From Pelatocladus maniniholoensis HA4357-MV3 (GTDB lineage: Bacteria; Cyanobacteriota; Cyanobacteriia; Cyanobacteriales; Nostocaceae): DNA of 64,000 bases. The stretch is from contig JAHHHW010000073.1 of the NCBI GenBank assembly GCA_019359115.1, positions 46,175-110,174 of the forward strand. The letters run 5' to 3'. The notes beneath the pieces are model-generated. The model did no database searches. It saw only the letters and a list, made by a program, of their open reading frames with translations, and was not told the origin of the DNA. Shown one piece after another: positions 8,719-18,307 of the stretch (positions are counted from its first letter, which is position 1; every line of letters begins with the position of its first letter). The position numbers were made by a program, and so were the translations under genes.

Positions 8719-9217
8719 ATGGATGATGCCAAAAGAGAACGTTTAGAAGCGAAAGGTTGGAAAGTAAGTACTGTTACAGAATTTTTAGAATTATCTCCAG
8801 AAGAAACTGCCTTAATCGATATAAAACTGGCACTGAGTCAGAGTTTGAAAGAACGTCGGCAAAAATTAATGACGCAGGCTGAGTGGGAGCATCCCAATTT
8901 TTTCAAAATACCGTAAAGCAAAGGGTTTAAACCCTTTGCTAATAGCGCAAGTCGTCTGAAGACGACTTCATAAAATCAAACAGTCTGCTGAAGCAGACTT
9001 GAACTATGAGACTGCGATTTCAATCGCAGGCGTTTTTTGAACATTTGGGATGCTCCCGGCTGAGTTAGCAGCAAAACTCCAGTCTAGTCAACCGCGTATT
9101 GCCAAAGCTGAAAATGGTGATGCTTCTGTATCGATTGAACTATTAGTAAAAGCAATGTTAGCAACAGGTGCTACACCAAAAGATATTGCACAGGCGATCG
9201 CTAATGTAGATTATTAA
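8719..9217 (+). pseudogene. XRE-family regulator/antitoxin gene split by a MITE
   Basis: The ATG at 8719 is preceded by AGGAG at 8707-8711. The 5' part encodes MDDAKRERLEAKGWKVSTVT and continues to LKERRQKLMTQAE, and then runs into element sequence, giving the nonsense tail WEHPNFFKIP and a stop at 8916. After the element the frame resumes at 9066 with LAAKLQSSQPRIAKAENG, the rest of a Cro/CI helix-turn-helix, and ends at TAA 9215-9217. Removing 8885-9065 (the element plus one 8-bp target copy) restores a continuous 105-aa HTH protein of the HigA-like antitoxin type. No toxin partner is visible on either side. The truncated 5' product of about 65 aa would lack the recognition helix. Confidence 0.88.
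8885..9057. mobile_element. 173-bp four-hairpin MITE with perfect TIRs and 8-bp target duplication
   Basis: Terminal inverted repeats GGGAGCATCCCAA (from 8885) and TTGGGATGCTCCC (to 9057) are perfect over 13 bp. Direct repeats GGCTGAGT at 8877-8884 and 9058-9065 are a perfect 8-bp target-site duplication. Inside are four hairpins: a perfect 24-bp palindrome at 8917-8940, AAGTCGTC/GACGACTT at 8949-8968, AGTCTGCT/AGCAGACT at 8982-8999 and CTGCGATT/AATCGCAG at 9012-9029. The linker GCTAATAGCGCAAGTC lies between hairpins 1 and 2. It has no coding capacity, so a transposase would have to act in trans. Relatives lie at 26.4, 32.2, 51.7 and 60.1 kb. Confidence 0.92.
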
Positions 9218-9449
9218 TTTAGTGACTAGCTAAAGCTTTAACTAGAGCGATCGCACAAAATAGAATCCATATTATCTAAGTTTATTAGTTTTGAGCGCGC
9301 TGGCGTTGAGCAATTTGCATCAATAAAGCATCAGCAAATACAGTCGCAGCTTCTTGGGTCTAATTTCATCACAAAACTCCATTTCGATCAATCTGAGTTT
9401 GTAAAAATTTATATACAAAATTATCTCAATCAGGAATGTGTCTAAATAG
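9218..9449. other. Spacer with a possible gene remnant on the minus strand
   Basis: Read on the minus strand, about 9285-9362 gives an open stretch ending TQEAATVFADALLMQIAQRQ and then a stop at 9285-9287. It has no start in frame and looks like the C-terminal tail of a lost gene, or could be chance. The rest of the spacer is AT-rich with HIP1 sites and no other visible structure. Confidence 0.25.
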
Positions 9450-10040
9450 TCACCCACCAATATCACCCATTGGAAAAATCCGACTCAAATCCAAGAACGC
9501 ATCTTCAAACCCAGGAATCGCTACTGACTCATTCGCCAGAGAAATTTGCTTGATAAGATAATTAAACTTACCTTGAATATTTTGATAAGGCTCTTTGTAA
9601 CGCTCTAATTGACGAGTATTTAAATCTATAATCCAATAATTAGAAATTCCGGCTTCTGCGTATAGTTCTAGTTTCTTTGTTTGGTCGTATGTCAATGTAG
9701 AATCTGAAATTTCAATGACCAAAAAAATATCTTCGGGGTAAGGATGATGAGCCAGATAATCCTCATCTCTTCCGCTTGCAATGACAACATCTGGCTCTGG
9801 CTCACTTTGATTTGGTAGTGTAATCGGATCTTGCCCACGAATGACAGCGCGATCGCCTAAAATTCGATCTAGTTGACGGCACAAAATAGAATTACAAACT
9901 GTGTGTGGTCTTCCCTTTGCGGTCATTTGGATCAATTCTCCACGAATTAACTCAATGCGATCGCCCTCCTTTAAAAAGCCTAGTTCAATCAACCAATGAT
10001 ATTCGTCAATTGTGAATCGCTTCGGTGTAACAACATTCAT
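9450..10040 (-). CDS. Uma2-family (DUF820) putative nuclease-fold protein
   Basis: 196 aa and full length for the Uma2/DUF820 family, which is greatly expanded in filamentous cyanobacteria. Recognisable segments are FTIDEYHWLIELG, GDRIELIRGELIQM, EPEPDVVIA and LVIEISDSTLTYDQTKKLELYAEAGISNYWI; the PDVV...EIS...K pattern corresponds to the PD-(D/E)XK core. Biological role is unknown; many copies are thought to be associated with mobile DNA. It is a single gene here, in the same orientation as the epimerase gene 31 bp upstream. Confidence 0.88.
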   Translation of the reverse strand: MNVVTPKRFTIDEYHWLIELGFLKEGDRIELIRGELIQMTAKGRPHTVCNSILCRQLDRILGDRAVIRGQDPITLPNQSEPEPDVVIASGRDEDYLAHHPYPEDIFLVIEISDSTLTYDQTKKLELYAEAGISNYWIIDLNTRQLERYKEPYQNIQGKFNYLIKQISLANESVAIPGFEDAFLDLSRIFPMGDIGG

Positions 10041-10071
10041 AGGACACCCATCAGATAAATCTGTTTTTACT

Positions 10072-11247
10072 CTAGCTTTTCAACAGCAGCTCAAATTGTT
10101 GCCAACAAAGATACATCGCACGCGGTACATGAAAACAGCCTTTCCATTTCCCGCCTTTGAGATGCAAAAGCACTTCCCCACGGCGATTGAGATAACCAAA
10201 CCACTCACCGTCTTCTGAATCGGCAAAGTGTGACCAAGCGTAATCATGCATTTTTTGATACCATTGCCAACATACTTCCCGCCCTGTCAAACGATAACCC
10301 ATCGCTAAGGCAACTAACGATTCTAAATGCACCCACCACAGCTTTTGATCCCATTCCAATTGCTGCGGTGGATGACCGTCTGCATCCATAAAATAATACA
10401 AGCCGTCATATTCATTATCCCAAGCAAAATTGAGAATATTTAACACCACATCAACAGCTTGATTAATAGTTTTAGTATCATTTTTACGACGGGCAATGTC
10501 CATAATAAACCACATCGCCTCAATACCATGACCAGGGTTAATTAATCGTCCCTCAAAACAATCAATATGAGAGCCATCGGGAGCAACACTTTCGTACATT
10601 AACCCCTTTTCTTGATCTAAAAAATCAGTCATCACTTCTTGAACGGTTTGAGCTAGAACATTTTCCAGGATTTCACTAGATAGCAACCATTCCATTTCTA
10701 AAGTTAAGTTAGCTAAAATCATTGGCACAGCTAAAGATTTCATCGGGCGTGTGCCGGGATAGGTTTTAGTATATTTCCCCTTGGGGTGATCTTTACGCCG
10801 CAAAACGTTATTGTAAGCTTGCATTGCCACATCTTTTGCCCAATCTTCACCAGCAGCAAGAGCATATTGGCTAAATGCCATGGCCGCAAAACAATCAGAA
10901 AAAATATTGTAGGGTTGTATGAGTGGCTCACCTGTACGAGTTAGGGCAAAGTACCAGTTACCATCAACATCTCTACCATGTTGGGCGAGAAAATTAGCAC
11001 CATTGCGAGCAATATTTAACCAATTTTCGCGTTTTTCTAGCTGATTGCAAAGCATCGAAAAAGTCCACACTTGGCGATTTTGCAACCAAATGAATTTGTC
11101 TGTATCGTAAATTTTACCCTCGCGATCCAGGCAGGTAAAATAGCCGCCGTACTCCGAATCCAAGGAATGTTTTTCCCAAAAAGGAAGTACATTGTTAAAA
11201 AGTGTGTTTTTGTAAAGTTCTGCTAAGGCTTGCAATTCATACTCCAT
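10072..11247 (-). CDS. N-acylglucosamine 2-epimerase (AGE family)
   Basis: Interconverts GlcNAc and ManNAc in this family. The protein (391 aa from the ATG at 11247, preceded by AAGGAG) reads like the characterised Anabaena CH1 AGE and Synechocystis Slr1975 almost throughout: [69 protein letters not shown] and [20 protein letters not shown]. The His and Glu residues reported as catalytic in that family lie within these blocks. A TTG start at 11277 is possible but lacks a ribosome site. The fold is an (alpha/alpha)6 barrel acting in the cytosol. Nearby kinases of APH and ROK type suggest local amino-sugar metabolism, which is an inference. Confidence 0.92.
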   Translation of the reverse strand: MEYELQALAELYKNTLFNNVLPFWEKHSLDSEYGGYFTCLDREGKIYDTDKFIWLQNRQVWTFSMLCNQLEKRENWLNIARNGANFLAQHGRDVDGNWYFALTRTGEPLIQPYNIFSDCFAAMAFSQYALAAGEDWAKDVAMQAYNNVLRRKDHPKGKYTKTYPGTRPMKSLAVPMILANLTLEMEWLLSSEILENVLAQTVQEVMTDFLDQEKGLMYESVAPDGSHIDCFEGRLINPGHGIEAMWFIMDIARRKNDTKTINQAVDVVLNILNFAWDNEYDGLYYFMDADGHPPQQLEWDQKLWWVHLESLVALAMGYRLTGREVCWQWYQKMHDYAWSHFADSEDGEWFGYLNRRGEVLLHLKGGKWKGCFHVPRAMYLCWQQFELLLKS

Positions 11248-11397
11248 AAATTTCTTCTCCTTGTGTGCCAAAACCAACAGCGTTAATTATCACCTCGCTA
11301 GGGATGGAGTACAAGGGTTATGATGACTTAATTGTCGCGCCAAATAGCAACAAATTGCTACATTGATAGATATTTGGGATAATCTCTTATTCCCTGT

Positions 11398-13629
11398 TTG
11401 CACCATCTACCAAATTCTGGCTATAGCCACCAAACCGTGATTACACTATTCAGAAAACTCCGCACTACTTTAGCAACCAAAGATAGGGGTTCTCAGGACA
11501 CCACTACTAGAAATTGGCTGCAAACTATTTTTATTACCAGTGTCGGAGTTAGTGTTTTAGTACTAGGAGTTCGCCATCTGAAATGGTTGCAAACTTGGGA
11601 ATTGAGTGCTTATGACCAAATGATACGGCTACGCCCTACTGAAAAACCAGATCCTCATCTGTTAATAGTTAGTGTCACTGAAGAGGATTTGGGATCACAA
11701 GATTTTTCCCTACCAGATAACATTATTAATCGGCTATTAGTTAAAATTCAGTCTTATCAACCGCGTGTCATTGGATTAAGTATTGATCGTTCCAAACAGA
11801 AAAACTTAGGGGCTGGTCTTTCCAATCTAGATAATGTTATCACTTACTGCACATTCAGCAGTATGGGCAGTCCAGAAATTCCACCACCACCAAATTTCCC
11901 CAAAGATCAAGTCGGCTTTAGTGATGTGATTTCTGACGATGAAGATGTGATTGTGCGTCGTAGTTTGTTATTTGCTGGTTCCAATGACAAAAAATGTCAA
12001 ACACGATTTTCTTTTGCTGCTCTATTAGCGATTAATTACCTAGAAAGACAAGGTATTAAATCTCGTTTCCCTGATCGAGACCATTTTTATTTAGGTAAAA
12101 CTCTGTTTCCACGTTTATCAGAAGATGCGGGTGGCTATGAAAACATAGACGCGGCAGGTTATCAAATTCTACTAAATTACCGTGACCCGTCTCAATTTGC
12201 CAAACAAGTCACTCTCACACAAGTTTTAGAGAACCAGGTAGATCCCAATTGGATCAAAGATCATCTCGTCATTATTGGTACTACTGCTCGTAGTGTTCAT
12301 CCAGGCTTTTATACACCCTACAGTGGTTCAGCTAAGTATCCGTCGAGGATAGCACCTGTATTTATTCATGCACAGGTAGCAAGTCAGATTATCAGTACAG
12401 TATTGAGCGATCGCCACCTAATTTGGTATTTACCAAACTGGGCTGAAGCTGTTTGGGTGTGGGGATGGTCGATAGTGGGTGGTGTTTTAGCATGGCAGCT
12501 AAGATATCCTATGCGTCTGGGTTTGGCTGGTAGTGTATCTTTGGGTAGTTTAGTGGGTGTTTGCTATTTGCTATTTTTACAAGGGGCATGGTTGCCAGTT
12601 ATACCGCCTGCTGTGGCTTTGGTGTTGAGTGGTGTGAGTGTGATGGCTTACAGTACATACCAAACTCAACAACATACTAAAGTAATTATTTTACAAGTTG
12701 AAAAACAAAAAGAAGCAATAGAACAATTAAATACACTTTTAAAAGAAACAACACACATTTATGACAAACATGTTCATTCTGACACCACAGGTGATAACAC
12801 AGAAAAAGTCACTGGTGATTTTCTTTTAGGTGGACGTTATCAGATTCATAAAGTACTTGGTTCGGGTGGATTTGGTTGTACTTATTTAGCAAAAGATACC
12901 CAGCGTCCAGGTAATCCAATTTGTGTTGTCAAACAACTAATGCCAGCCCGACGAGATACCAGATTTCTGCAAGTTGCAAGAAGATTATTTGACGCAGAAG
13001 CAGATATTTTAGAAGTTTTAGGTAAACATCATCAAATTCCAGAATTGTTGGCATATTTTGAAGAGAATAACGAATTTTATTTAGTACAAGAATATATTTC
13101 AGGACATGCCCTAAGTGATGAATTACCACCTCATCAAAACATCAAAACTGAATCTGATCTCATCGAGATGTTGAAAGGAGTATTAGAAGTTTTGGTATTT
13201 GTTCACGAACATCGTGTGATTCATCGGGATATCAAACCGAGTAATATTATTAGATCTGATACAGATAATCGCTTAGTGCTAATTGATTTTGGCGCAGTGA
13301 AAATGATGCAGCCAAAATCTAGTGAACAAACCGAATTAGCTACAGTAGCCATTGGTACAAGGGGTTATGCACCACCAGAACAATTTGCTGGTCATCCTCG
13401 ATTATCCAGTGATATTTATGCTTTGGGGATGATTGCTATTCAATCAATTACCGGAATACCACCACACCAACTGCATCCTCACCCTGAAACTGGTACTGTG
13501 GAATGGCGACATGGTGTAAAAGTTAGCGATAAATTAGCAGAAATTTTGGATAAAATGGTACGCTATCACTTTAGCGATCGCTATCACTCTGCAACTGAAG
13601 TCCTCCAAGATTTGAAAAAAATTGAATAA
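11398..13629 (+). CDS. CHASE2-domain serine/threonine protein kinase
   Basis: A membrane receptor kinase of about 743 aa. After an N-terminal membrane segment (about 40-60) comes a CHASE2 extracytoplasmic sensor (about 65-330, containing DPHLLIVSVTEEDLGSQDF). Clustered transmembrane helices (about 345-430), a short coiled coil and a cytoplasmic Hanks-type kinase (about 478-740) follow. Kinase motifs are intact: LGSGGFGCTYLAKD, VVK, HRDIKPSNI, LIDFGAVK and GTRGYAPPEQ. The start is uncertain: TTG 11398 gives the longest frame, and GTG 11437 is a good alternative. Signal and targets are unknown. It is the only Ser/Thr kinase in the window. Confidence 0.9.
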   Translation: MHHLPNSGYSHQTVITLFRKLRTTLATKDRGSQDTTTRNWLQTIFITSVGVSVLVLGVRHLKWLQTWELSAYDQMIRLRPTEKPDPHLLIVSVTEEDLGSQDFSLPDNIINRLLVKIQSYQPRVIGLSIDRSKQKNLGAGLSNLDNVITYCTFSSMGSPEIPPPPNFPKDQVGFSDVISDDEDVIVRRSLLFAGSNDKKCQTRFSFAALLAINYLERQGIKSRFPDRDHFYLGKTLFPRLSEDAGGYENIDAAGYQILLNYRDPSQFAKQVTLTQVLENQVDPNWIKDHLVIIGTTARSVHPGFYTPYSGSAKYPSRIAPVFIHAQVASQIISTVLSDRHLIWYLPNWAEAVWVWGWSIVGGVLAWQLRYPMRLGLAGSVSLGSLVGVCYLLFLQGAWLPVIPPAVALVLSGVSVMAYSTYQTQQHTKVIILQVEKQKEAIEQLNTLLKETTHIYDKHVHSDTTGDNTEKVTGDFLLGGRYQIHKVLGSGGFGCTYLAKDTQRPGNPICVVKQLMPARRDTRFLQVARRLFDAEADILEVLGKHHQIPELLAYFEENNEFYLVQEYISGHALSDELPPHQNIKTESDLIEMLKGVLEVLVFVHEHRVIHRDIKPSNIIRSDTDNRLVLIDFGAVKMMQPKSSEQTELATVAIGTRGYAPPEQFAGHPRLSSDIYALGMIAIQSITGIPPHQLHPHPETGTVEWRHGVKVSDKLAEILDKMVRYHFSDRYHSATEVLQDLKKIE

Positions 13630-13658
13630 TTTTCTTGTTGGTTAAAGTTGGTTAGTGG

Positions 13659-14609
13659 TTAGTTCTCCCCCTTGTCTTTGTCTGCCTTGTTTCCCATGTC
13701 CCCTCCTTTCCCAACTTCCCTCTCCACCATCTGCCACGCCAACTTCGCTGCACCAAGCATTCCCGCAGCATTACCTAATTCGGCTGGTAAGATTTGTAAA
13801 TCTAGGCGAGATGTAGGTAAAACTCGTTTCTCTATTTCCGCTTTGGCTGCTGGTAGAAAAAAGTTAGCGCTAGCACTAACACCACCACCAATGACGATCG
13901 CTTGTGGTGTCAGTACGTAAATCAAACTTGTTAAACCAATACCTAAATATCTACCGTATTCTTGCCAAAAAATTAAGGCGTCCTTGTCTCCAGCTTTTGC
14001 CAAAACGCTTAATTCTGAAGGTTCTTTTCCCGTGCAGCGACGAATTGCTGTAATTGAAACATGCTGTTCTAACGAACCTTTGTTACCACTCTTACATAGG
14101 TGTCCATCTGGATTAAATGTGATTAAACCCAATTCCCCAGCAGCACCATAATGACCAACAAATAATTTACCATCAATAAAAATTGCCCCACCAACACCAG
14201 TCCCCAAAGTCAACAAAATGAAATTTTGAAAGTGGCGACCACTTCCTAACCAAGCTTCTCCCAAACCTGCACAATTGGCGTCATTATCAAGAATAGTTGG
14301 TTTGCCTATTTTCGCTTCTAAAGCCTCTGCCAAAGGAACATCAACCCATCCTGGCAAGTTAATAGCTAATTTGGCAATGCGCCTAGTTGCATCCGCAGGA
14401 CCGGGAGTACCAACACCAATAGCAATAGCTTGGTTGAGTGGATCTAATTGGGCGATCGCATCCACCATTGTTACTATCACCGCTTCTGGAGTTGCTGGTT
14501 GGGGAGTCGCTACAGTCAAGGATTTTAGGCAAGTACCATCAACCGTAAATCGTCCCAGTTTAATTGCTGTTCCCCCCAAGTCAATACCAATTACTTCTGC
14601 TCCCACCAC
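13659..14609 (-). CDS. ROK-family sugar kinase with a degenerate zinc site
   Basis: 316 aa and probably a cytosolic glucokinase or related hexose/amino-sugar kinase. It has the ATP-binding DLGGTAIKLG, the substrate loop NDANCAGLGEAWLGSG, and LTLGTGVGGAIFIDGKL. ROK proteins normally carry E-[IL]-G-H and C-x-C-G-x2-G-C-x-E for zinc; here the matching segments read GELGLI and CKSGNKGSLE, so the zinc His and two of three Cys are replaced. The start is a GTG. It is convergent with the CHASE2 kinase gene. Substrate specificity cannot be read from the sequence. Confidence 0.85.
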   Translation of the reverse strand: MVGAEVIGIDLGGTAIKLGRFTVDGTCLKSLTVATPQPATPEAVIVTMVDAIAQLDPLNQAIAIGVGTPGPADATRRIAKLAINLPGWVDVPLAEALEAKIGKPTILDNDANCAGLGEAWLGSGRHFQNFILLTLGTGVGGAIFIDGKLFVGHYGAAGELGLITFNPDGHLCKSGNKGSLEQHVSITAIRRCTGKEPSELSVLAKAGDKDALIFWQEYGRYLGIGLTSLIYVLTPQAIVIGGGVSASANFFLPAAKAEIEKRVLPTSRLDLQILPAELGNAAGMLGAAKLAWQMVEREVGKGGDMGNKADKDKGEN

Positions 14610-14659
14610 ATTTATCTCATAAGTTATTGTTAGTAGTTAATTGTCCAAACAACAAGTAA

Positions 14660-14857
14660 CTATCTATAATTACTATTTTTCTGAATAATTTCACTCGCGT
14701 ATGGTGTAGATCGAGTTACATACATCACTGGAGTTGAACCCAAATTTGCTTGTACCTGCCAAGATGTAACTGGCGCACCTCGTAAAATACCAGCCAAAGC
14801 AACGGAAAGCATAAAACCGCCAGCAGTAGCAGCAACTAAAGAAAGTTTATCGTTCAT
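14660..14857 (-). CDS. Small single-pass membrane protein, unknown function
   Basis: 65 aa, beginning MNDKLSLVAATAGGFMLSVALAGILRGAPV, which gives one hydrophobic segment at about 8-26. The hydrophilic remainder is rich in Ser/Thr. The frame is clean, codon use resembles the neighbours and nothing overlaps it, so it is probably real, but I do not recognise a family. It lies upstream of the ROK kinase gene in the same orientation with a gap of about 50 bp and could share its transcript. Confidence 0.6.
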   Translation of the reverse strand: MNDKLSLVAATAGGFMLSVALAGILRGAPVTSWQVQANLGSTPVMYVTRSTPYASEIIQKNSNYR

Positions 14858-15096
14858 ACAAATTTCTCATTAAATATAAAAGGACTAGTACAACAAGGCA
14901 AAAGTAAAAAGTAAAAAGGCAAAAGAAAGAAAGCTTATTTTATAGGCTTTTCAGCCATTTTTAATGGTAGCTTTATTTCCGCCGACCTGTACTAGGGATC
15001 GGAGATAAGGGGTAATGGGGATTGGGGAAAAGGGATTGGGGATTTGCTTATTTTCCCTTGTCCCTGATCCGTGATCCCCAATTCCCGATCCCTTAA

Positions 15097-15993
15097 CTAT
15101 TTCCGGATTCCATTTTCTTTCCTCAAACGAGGATTGACAAATTCGTTTAACCCCTCACCTAGTAGTGATAACCCTACAACCATGAATGTTAAACCTAAGC
15201 CGGGGAAGAGGGTAGTCCACCAAATACCTGTGGGTAGTGCTTCCAAAGCTTGTTTTAAGTCACGTCCCCATTCTGGGACTTCTTCGGGTAATCCTAAACC
15301 TAAAAAGCCCAAACCACCCAAAACTAAAATTGCATCGGCGGCGTTGAGAGTGAAGAGTACGGGTACGCTTTGAATAACATTAAAAAAGAGATAGCGAGAA
15401 AGTACTTGCCAAGTATTAGCACCGATCGCTTGGGCTGCTTCTATATATACTTCTGTTTTGACGCTTACCGTATGATTACGAACAACGCGGTAATATTGGG
15501 GAATATAAGCAATACTAATGGCGATCGCAGCATTTAATATTCCCCGTCCCACCACAAACGCTAGTGTTACCGAAAGCAATAACCCCGGTAGCGTATAGAT
15601 GCTATCCATTAGGAATAGCAAAGTTTTATCCAATCTACCGCCAACATAGCCACTTACCATCCCCAAAGGTACACCCACAACCATACTTAATGCTGTTGCG
15701 AGCAAAACTACTTGCAATGCTGCTTGGATACCAAATATTGTGCGTGAGAAGACATCATAACCAAGACGACTAGTACCAAACCAATGCTTGGCTGAAGGTG
15801 GACTATGAATGGGGTTACTCAAGAAATCTGTGGGATCTTGTAACCATCCCCAAGCCTGAAATACAGGAGCAAATAATGCTAGAGATATGAATATGCTGCT
15901 AATCACTAAGCCCACAATCATTAGTTTTTGTGAAAGATTAGGACTTTTAGCAAAATTTAAAAATCTTGGCAGTTGAGTTTTTACAACAGTCAT
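15097..15993 (-). CDS. ABC transporter permease, DppC/OppC type
   Basis: 298 aa inner-membrane permease of the peptide/nickel uptake family. It has an N-terminal transmembrane helix, a periplasmic loop and about five more helices. The EAA loop that contacts the ATPase is clear: EAAQAIGANTWQVLSRYLF, followed by NAADAILVLGGLGFLGLGLPEEVPEWG, characteristic of the DppC branch. No cognate DppB permease, ATPase or binding protein is adjacent, so it is an orphan that probably works with subunits encoded elsewhere. Confidence 0.9.
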   Translation of the reverse strand: MTVVKTQLPRFLNFAKSPNLSQKLMIVGLVISSIFISLALFAPVFQAWGWLQDPTDFLSNPIHSPPSAKHWFGTSRLGYDVFSRTIFGIQAALQVVLLATALSMVVGVPLGMVSGYVGGRLDKTLLFLMDSIYTLPGLLLSVTLAFVVGRGILNAAIAISIAYIPQYYRVVRNHTVSVKTEVYIEAAQAIGANTWQVLSRYLFFNVIQSVPVLFTLNAADAILVLGGLGFLGLGLPEEVPEWGRDLKQALEALPTGIWWTTLFPGLGLTFMVVGLSLLGEGLNEFVNPRLRKENGIRK

Positions 15994-16245
15994 AGGTTTG
16001 GAAAAGACGCACCATGACGCGTCTGAAAAATCAGATTTGAGTTATGAGTTTTGGGGTTTGAGGGCAGTTTTGTCAAGCATAAAGTTGGATCAGTTAATGA
16101 AGTGTAACTTTTTGATCAAGCTCTTCGGGGAGGGAACGGAGAACGGGGATTAGGTAAAGCATCATTATTCATGAATGGATAATATCCGGTTGCCTGTTCC
16201 CTTTTAAAACATTTTTTTGCTCAATTCGGGAATGCGATCGCTCTC

Positions 16246-17757
16246 TCAAGCTACTTTTTTTACTAATATCGCAGCCCTAATTCTCAATACTGAAGCTGTG
16301 ATTGCTGTAAAAAATATACCAATTAATATATTTCTCCAACTAATTTCTTTTCCGTTCGCGCTTACCAAAAACACTTCTAGCATCAAAGAAGGTAAAACTA
16401 TACCCGCAATCAGTAATAACCTATGAATTATTTGCTGATGTTTAGCCAAAATAGAAAGTAGTGCCAAGTAAATTCCTAAAGGCACAAAATTCAAGGCATA
16501 GTAAAATATTTTATTTTCTATGGGAATTAAATCTAGCAAATTTAGTGAATAAGAATTTTGTAAGTTATCTACGTATACTTGAATACTTGAACGAAAATAA
16601 CTAATGATAATATGATGTAATTGCTTATCTGTAAAAACATTTGGAATATTCAGTTGTATCTCGCTAGCATTTTCTCCAGTAATTGGTGTTCTCAATCGCA
16701 AGTTTAAAGCAGTTCCCTGCTGTCCTAAAGTAAAATTGCGACGCAACTGATCCATAGAAATTGACACAATTCGAGCAGGGCCGGTTTGATTTATGTCGCT
16801 AGTAGCTACAGTTGTGCTGATTGTAAATTCAGAGGTATGAGATATTCTTTGATTCAATTTTGTCACAGAGCCAGCAGTTTCTAGCCAATTACTGGAACTC
16901 AATAAAGCGCCTTTTTTTTCTTGAATCTCTGAAGGCTGAATACGCCACAACAATTTAGGTAAATTACCACTTTTATCCTGATAGTAAGATTTGCCGTTTG
17001 TGTCTAATTTATAAGCAGCTAACAGAGAACTTCCAAATTTATCAAAATAATTTTCATCTGCAAATGTCTGTGCAACTTCAATGGCTGACATAGCTCTATC
17101 AGTCATATTTACTTCAGAAACGTATCCTTGCCAAGGTCTATCTCCTGTGACTTCATTACCAATTGTTAGCGGATAATTTAAGTTCCAATTACTTAAATAG
17201 GTTGTACTTTGCCAAAATACTAAATTTAGAGATGATAATAATATGTATCCCAAACAAAACACAGCTATTCTTTGATTAATCTGCCTACTTGTGTTGTTCT
17301 CTATCCTCGCTAATGTGTAAGCAAAACTTTGAGAAGAAAACCAATTAAAGCAAAGCCAACCCACAAAACCACCGATACTATTATTAATAATATCGACGAA
17401 AGTGGGTGTTCTACCAGGCAGAAAAACTTGCAAAAGTTCAACTATCGTTGATAAACCCGTACTGATTAATATAACTATTAAAATTTCCAGTGCTAAGTTC
17501 ACCCTTTTTCTTTGTAAAACACTGCTAGCAAAGAATCCTAAAGGTATAAACAATAAAATATTGTTGACTTGATCTTGGAAAGAGGTTTCATTACTAAAAG
17601 TCGCAATCAGTTGTTGCCAAGAAAAATCATTTGGGAAGAAAAAACTAAAAGGATAAAGTGTCGCTAACAGTACCACTAATATACTCATTGCGACAAATGC
17701 GTAATTTTTAGTTAATTCGACTAAATTAGCGTTACGAATTATTTGACGTTTATTCAT
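16246..17757 (-). CDS. VanZ-domain membrane protein with a LamG/concanavalin-like domain
   Basis: 503 aa. The N-terminal ~145 residues form a VanZ-like four-helix domain (LLFIPLGFFASSVLQ, GLSTIVELLQVFLPGRTPTFVDIINNSIGG). A central beta-rich region of about 200-390 resembles a LamG/concanavalin-like lectin sandwich (RPWQGYVSEVNMTDRAMSA; DKQLHHIIISYF-x-SSIQVYVDN). Two or three further C-terminal helices close the protein. VanZ proteins in cyanobacteria are thought to act at the cell surface, and the lectin-like insert suggests glycan contact, which is an inference. Confidence 0.82.
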   Translation of the reverse strand: MNKRQIIRNANLVELTKNYAFVAMSILVVLLATLYPFSFFFPNDFSWQQLIATFSNETSFQDQVNNILLFIPLGFFASSVLQRKRVNLALEILIVILISTGLSTIVELLQVFLPGRTPTFVDIINNSIGGFVGWLCFNWFSSQSFAYTLARIENNTSRQINQRIAVFCLGYILLSSLNLVFWQSTTYLSNWNLNYPLTIGNEVTGDRPWQGYVSEVNMTDRAMSAIEVAQTFADENYFDKFGSSLLAAYKLDTNGKSYYQDKSGNLPKLLWRIQPSEIQEKKGALLSSSNWLETAGSVTKLNQRISHTSEFTISTTVATSDINQTGPARIVSISMDQLRRNFTLGQQGTALNLRLRTPITGENASEIQLNIPNVFTDKQLHHIIISYFRSSIQVYVDNLQNSYSLNLLDLIPIENKIFYYALNFVPLGIYLALLSILAKHQQIIHRLLLIAGIVLPSLMLEVFLVSANGKEISWRNILIGIFFTAITASVLRIRAAILVKKVA

Positions 17758-18307
17758 AGTCGCCGATTCTACTTATACAATTTACTGATTTTATCTAGCT
17801 AAATATATATTCCTTTTACTTTCATTGAATTACGTAATAGTTACGCAAAATTCTCACGAAAATTTTAGTGGTTTACCAATCTTAACATATGTATTTTTAA
17901 TTGTTTTTAATATCACAATCCGAGTTTAGATAATTAAAATATTGTGTAAAAAAATATAAATAAACTGTAAAGTTTAGCTCCCCGACTTCTTAAAGAAGTC
18001 GGGGGGCTTGTCGTTCAAATTCACAAATAAAATTAGATTACTATATTATCCAATAGATATAATCACTTACGTAATTGTATATTTTATTGCGCTTAGATTG
18101 CGAAAGATTAAAATTTACCAATCAAGTCTTGTTGAAAAGTCTAAAATTTTTATGGTGGCTGAGAGTATGGACACGGGTAAGCATTTAAAATAGACAACTT
18201 GTAAAACAGGACTTTTGCATTTTGATATAGGCAAAGGAACAGCGTAATACCCTGCTTCTGCAAGAAGTCGAATGCTTACTGAAATTATTTTCTATGGGAG
18301 GTTGGCT
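17758..18307. other. 550-bp divergent spacer
   Basis: AT-rich DNA between the divergent VanZ and aldehyde dehydrogenase genes. It contains the perfect 12-bp-arm palindrome at 17980-18004. A 61-codon open frame at 18008-18193 has a hydrophobic N-terminus but no ribosome site and no recognisable family, so I do not call it. Promoters for both flanking genes must lie here; I could not assign boxes with confidence. Confidence 0.5.
17980..18004. repeat. CCCCGACTTCTT palindrome
   Basis: CCCCGACTTCTT and AAGAAGTCGGGG are perfect arms around a single base. It is the cleanest member of the small palindrome family also present at 6791-6824 and 48521-48549. This copy lies between divergent genes, so unlike the other two it is not positioned as a terminator. 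Confidence 0.7.

Noticed and set aside
18008..18193. 61-aa ORF in the spacer before the aldehyde dehydrogenase
   Set aside because: AT-rich, no ribosome site, no family; starts next to a palindrome.
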